Source: Trebonia sp. (lineage in GTDB: Bacteria > Actinomycetota > Actinomycetes > Streptosporangiales > Streptosporangiaceae). From it: a DNA stretch of 5,197 bases. Below are positions 4,655 to 5,197 of the stretch, piece by piece. Numbering within the stretch: the stretch's first letter is position 1; each line of letters opens with the position of its first letter. The notes beneath the pieces were generated by a model, which was not told the origin of the DNA, made no database searches, and saw only the letters and a program-made list of their open reading frames with translations. The translations under genes were made by a program, and so were the position numbers. The stretch covers positions 1-5,197 of the forward strand of contig JASHPP010000756.1 of assembly GCA_030038035.1 (NCBI GenBank), written 5' to 3'.

Positions 4655-5197
4655 CTAGCCCCGTGGCCGCTCCGATGCGGGGTCGTACATCGGGCGCAAT
4701 GATGCACGCGCGGGTATTCGCTCGGTTGCTATCTCGATCTCGTATGCTCCTGCGGTGTACCATGCCGGCCCGGTTCCCGATGCTGGGGCTGTGACGTAGC
4801 CGAGGCCGACGGTGCGGCCGAGGGTGTGGCCATAGGCCGCGGAACACAGCTGGCCTACGAGAACGCCGTCTCGGTAGATTGGCTCGTCGTGGTAGGCAAG
4901 CGCGTCCGGGTCTTCTATGGCAAATTGAACGAGACGTCGCGCTGGTCCGCGCTCTCGCTGCCTCGCTAGCTCTTCTCGTCCAATGAAACCGCCGGACTTG
5001 TCCCACGCGATCGCGAAGCCAAGTCCCGCTTCTAGCGGCGTGTCCCTCCTGGCGATGTCATGGCCCCAGCTCCGGTAGGCCTTCTCGAGCCGCAAGGAGT
5101 TGAGAGCGTGGTAGCCCGCGTGGAGCAGTCCGAATTCGGCGCCCGCCTCGACCAGCGTGTCGTAGATGTGCACGGCAAAGTCGGCTGGTATTAGCAG
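4655..5197 (-). CDS. Dimethylglycine/sarcosine dehydrogenase-type protein, GcvT C-terminal part, truncated by window edge
   Basis: The C-terminal 180 residues of a protein that enters from the right edge. The frame is open to the last base, reading LLIPADFAVHIYDTL, so the GTG at 5173 is an internal valine, not a start. Residues 1 to about 80 are the end of a folate-binding GcvT domain, with HALNSLRLEKAYRSWGHDI and TPLEAGLGF followed by GGFIGREEL. The rest is the GcvT C-terminal barrel, with RRLVQFAIED and DEPIYRDGVLVGQLCSAAYGHTLGRTVGLGYV. This pairing, ending in MYDP plus a short tail, is typical of proteins of about 800 residues that demethylate dimethylglycine or sarcosine with FAD and pass the one-carbon unit to tetrahydrofolate. 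A stand-alone aminomethyltransferase is possible because the FAD half is outside the window; the substrate cannot be decided. Base composition is less GC-rich than in the genes to the left, hinting at different ancestry. It converges on the ATPase gene. Confidence 0.85.
   Translation of the reverse strand: MLIPADFAVHIYDTLVEAGAEFGLLHAGYHALNSLRLEKAYRSWGHDIARRDTPLEAGLGFAIAWDKSGGFIGREELARQRERGPARRLVQFAIEDPDALAYHDEPIYRDGVLVGQLCSAAYGHTLGRTVGLGYVTAPASGTGPAWYTAGAYEIEIATERIPARASLRPMYDPASERPRG

Noticed and set aside
5171..5173. GTG as start of a 172-residue GcvT-like protein
   Set aside because: The frame continues without a stop to the window edge with family-typical sequence (IPADFAVHIYD), so the codon is internal.

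Overview
The window comes from a very GC-rich bacterium, most likely an actinomycete (Actinomycetota). The first 4 kb is strongly biased to G/C at third codon positions, starts include GTG, and one gene has a textbook leaderless start (TANNNT, six bases, ATG). The genus cannot be told from the sequence.

Positions 1-2411 hold tryptophan-to-kynurenine catabolism. The left edge cuts into kynurenine 3-monooxygenase (KMO, + strand). Its stop overlaps the GTG start of tryptophan 2,3-dioxygenase (TDO), so the two are translationally coupled. An alpha/beta hydrolase of the arylformamidase (kynurenine formamidase, AFMID-like) type lies tail to tail with TDO on the - strand, and the two coding regions overlap by 12 bp at their 3' ends. 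Together they could convert L-tryptophan to N-formylkynurenine (TDO), kynurenine (hydrolase) and 3-hydroxykynurenine (KMO). Kynureninase and later steps are not in the window.

Positions 2412-2453 are a 42-bp divergent promoter gap. To the right, 2454-3974 encodes a 506-residue AAA+ ATPase with a complete ATPase core resembling the Bcs1/FtsH/p97 group and an N-terminal half I do not recognise. Its role is unknown.

Positions 3975-4654 are about 680 bp between two converging genes, with no convincing intact gene. They hold a probable terminator hairpin just after the ATPase gene, a G/C-only hairpin, a cluster of three related GGG(T/C)CCTA motifs in both orientations (two of them forming the arms of a 17/20 inverted repeat around an A/T-rich loop), and a short + strand stretch with coding-like base periodicity but no start codon.

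Positions 4655-5197 (- strand) are the C-terminal 180 residues of a GcvT-domain protein of the dimethylglycine/sarcosine dehydrogenase type, cut by the right edge. It is visibly less GC-rich (about 58-67% in hand-counted lines, against 78% in a line of the ATPase gene), so the intergenic region may be a compositional junction. The main leads are the motif cluster, the overlapping divergent promoters and the unrecognised ATPase. I see no clearly new multi-gene system.
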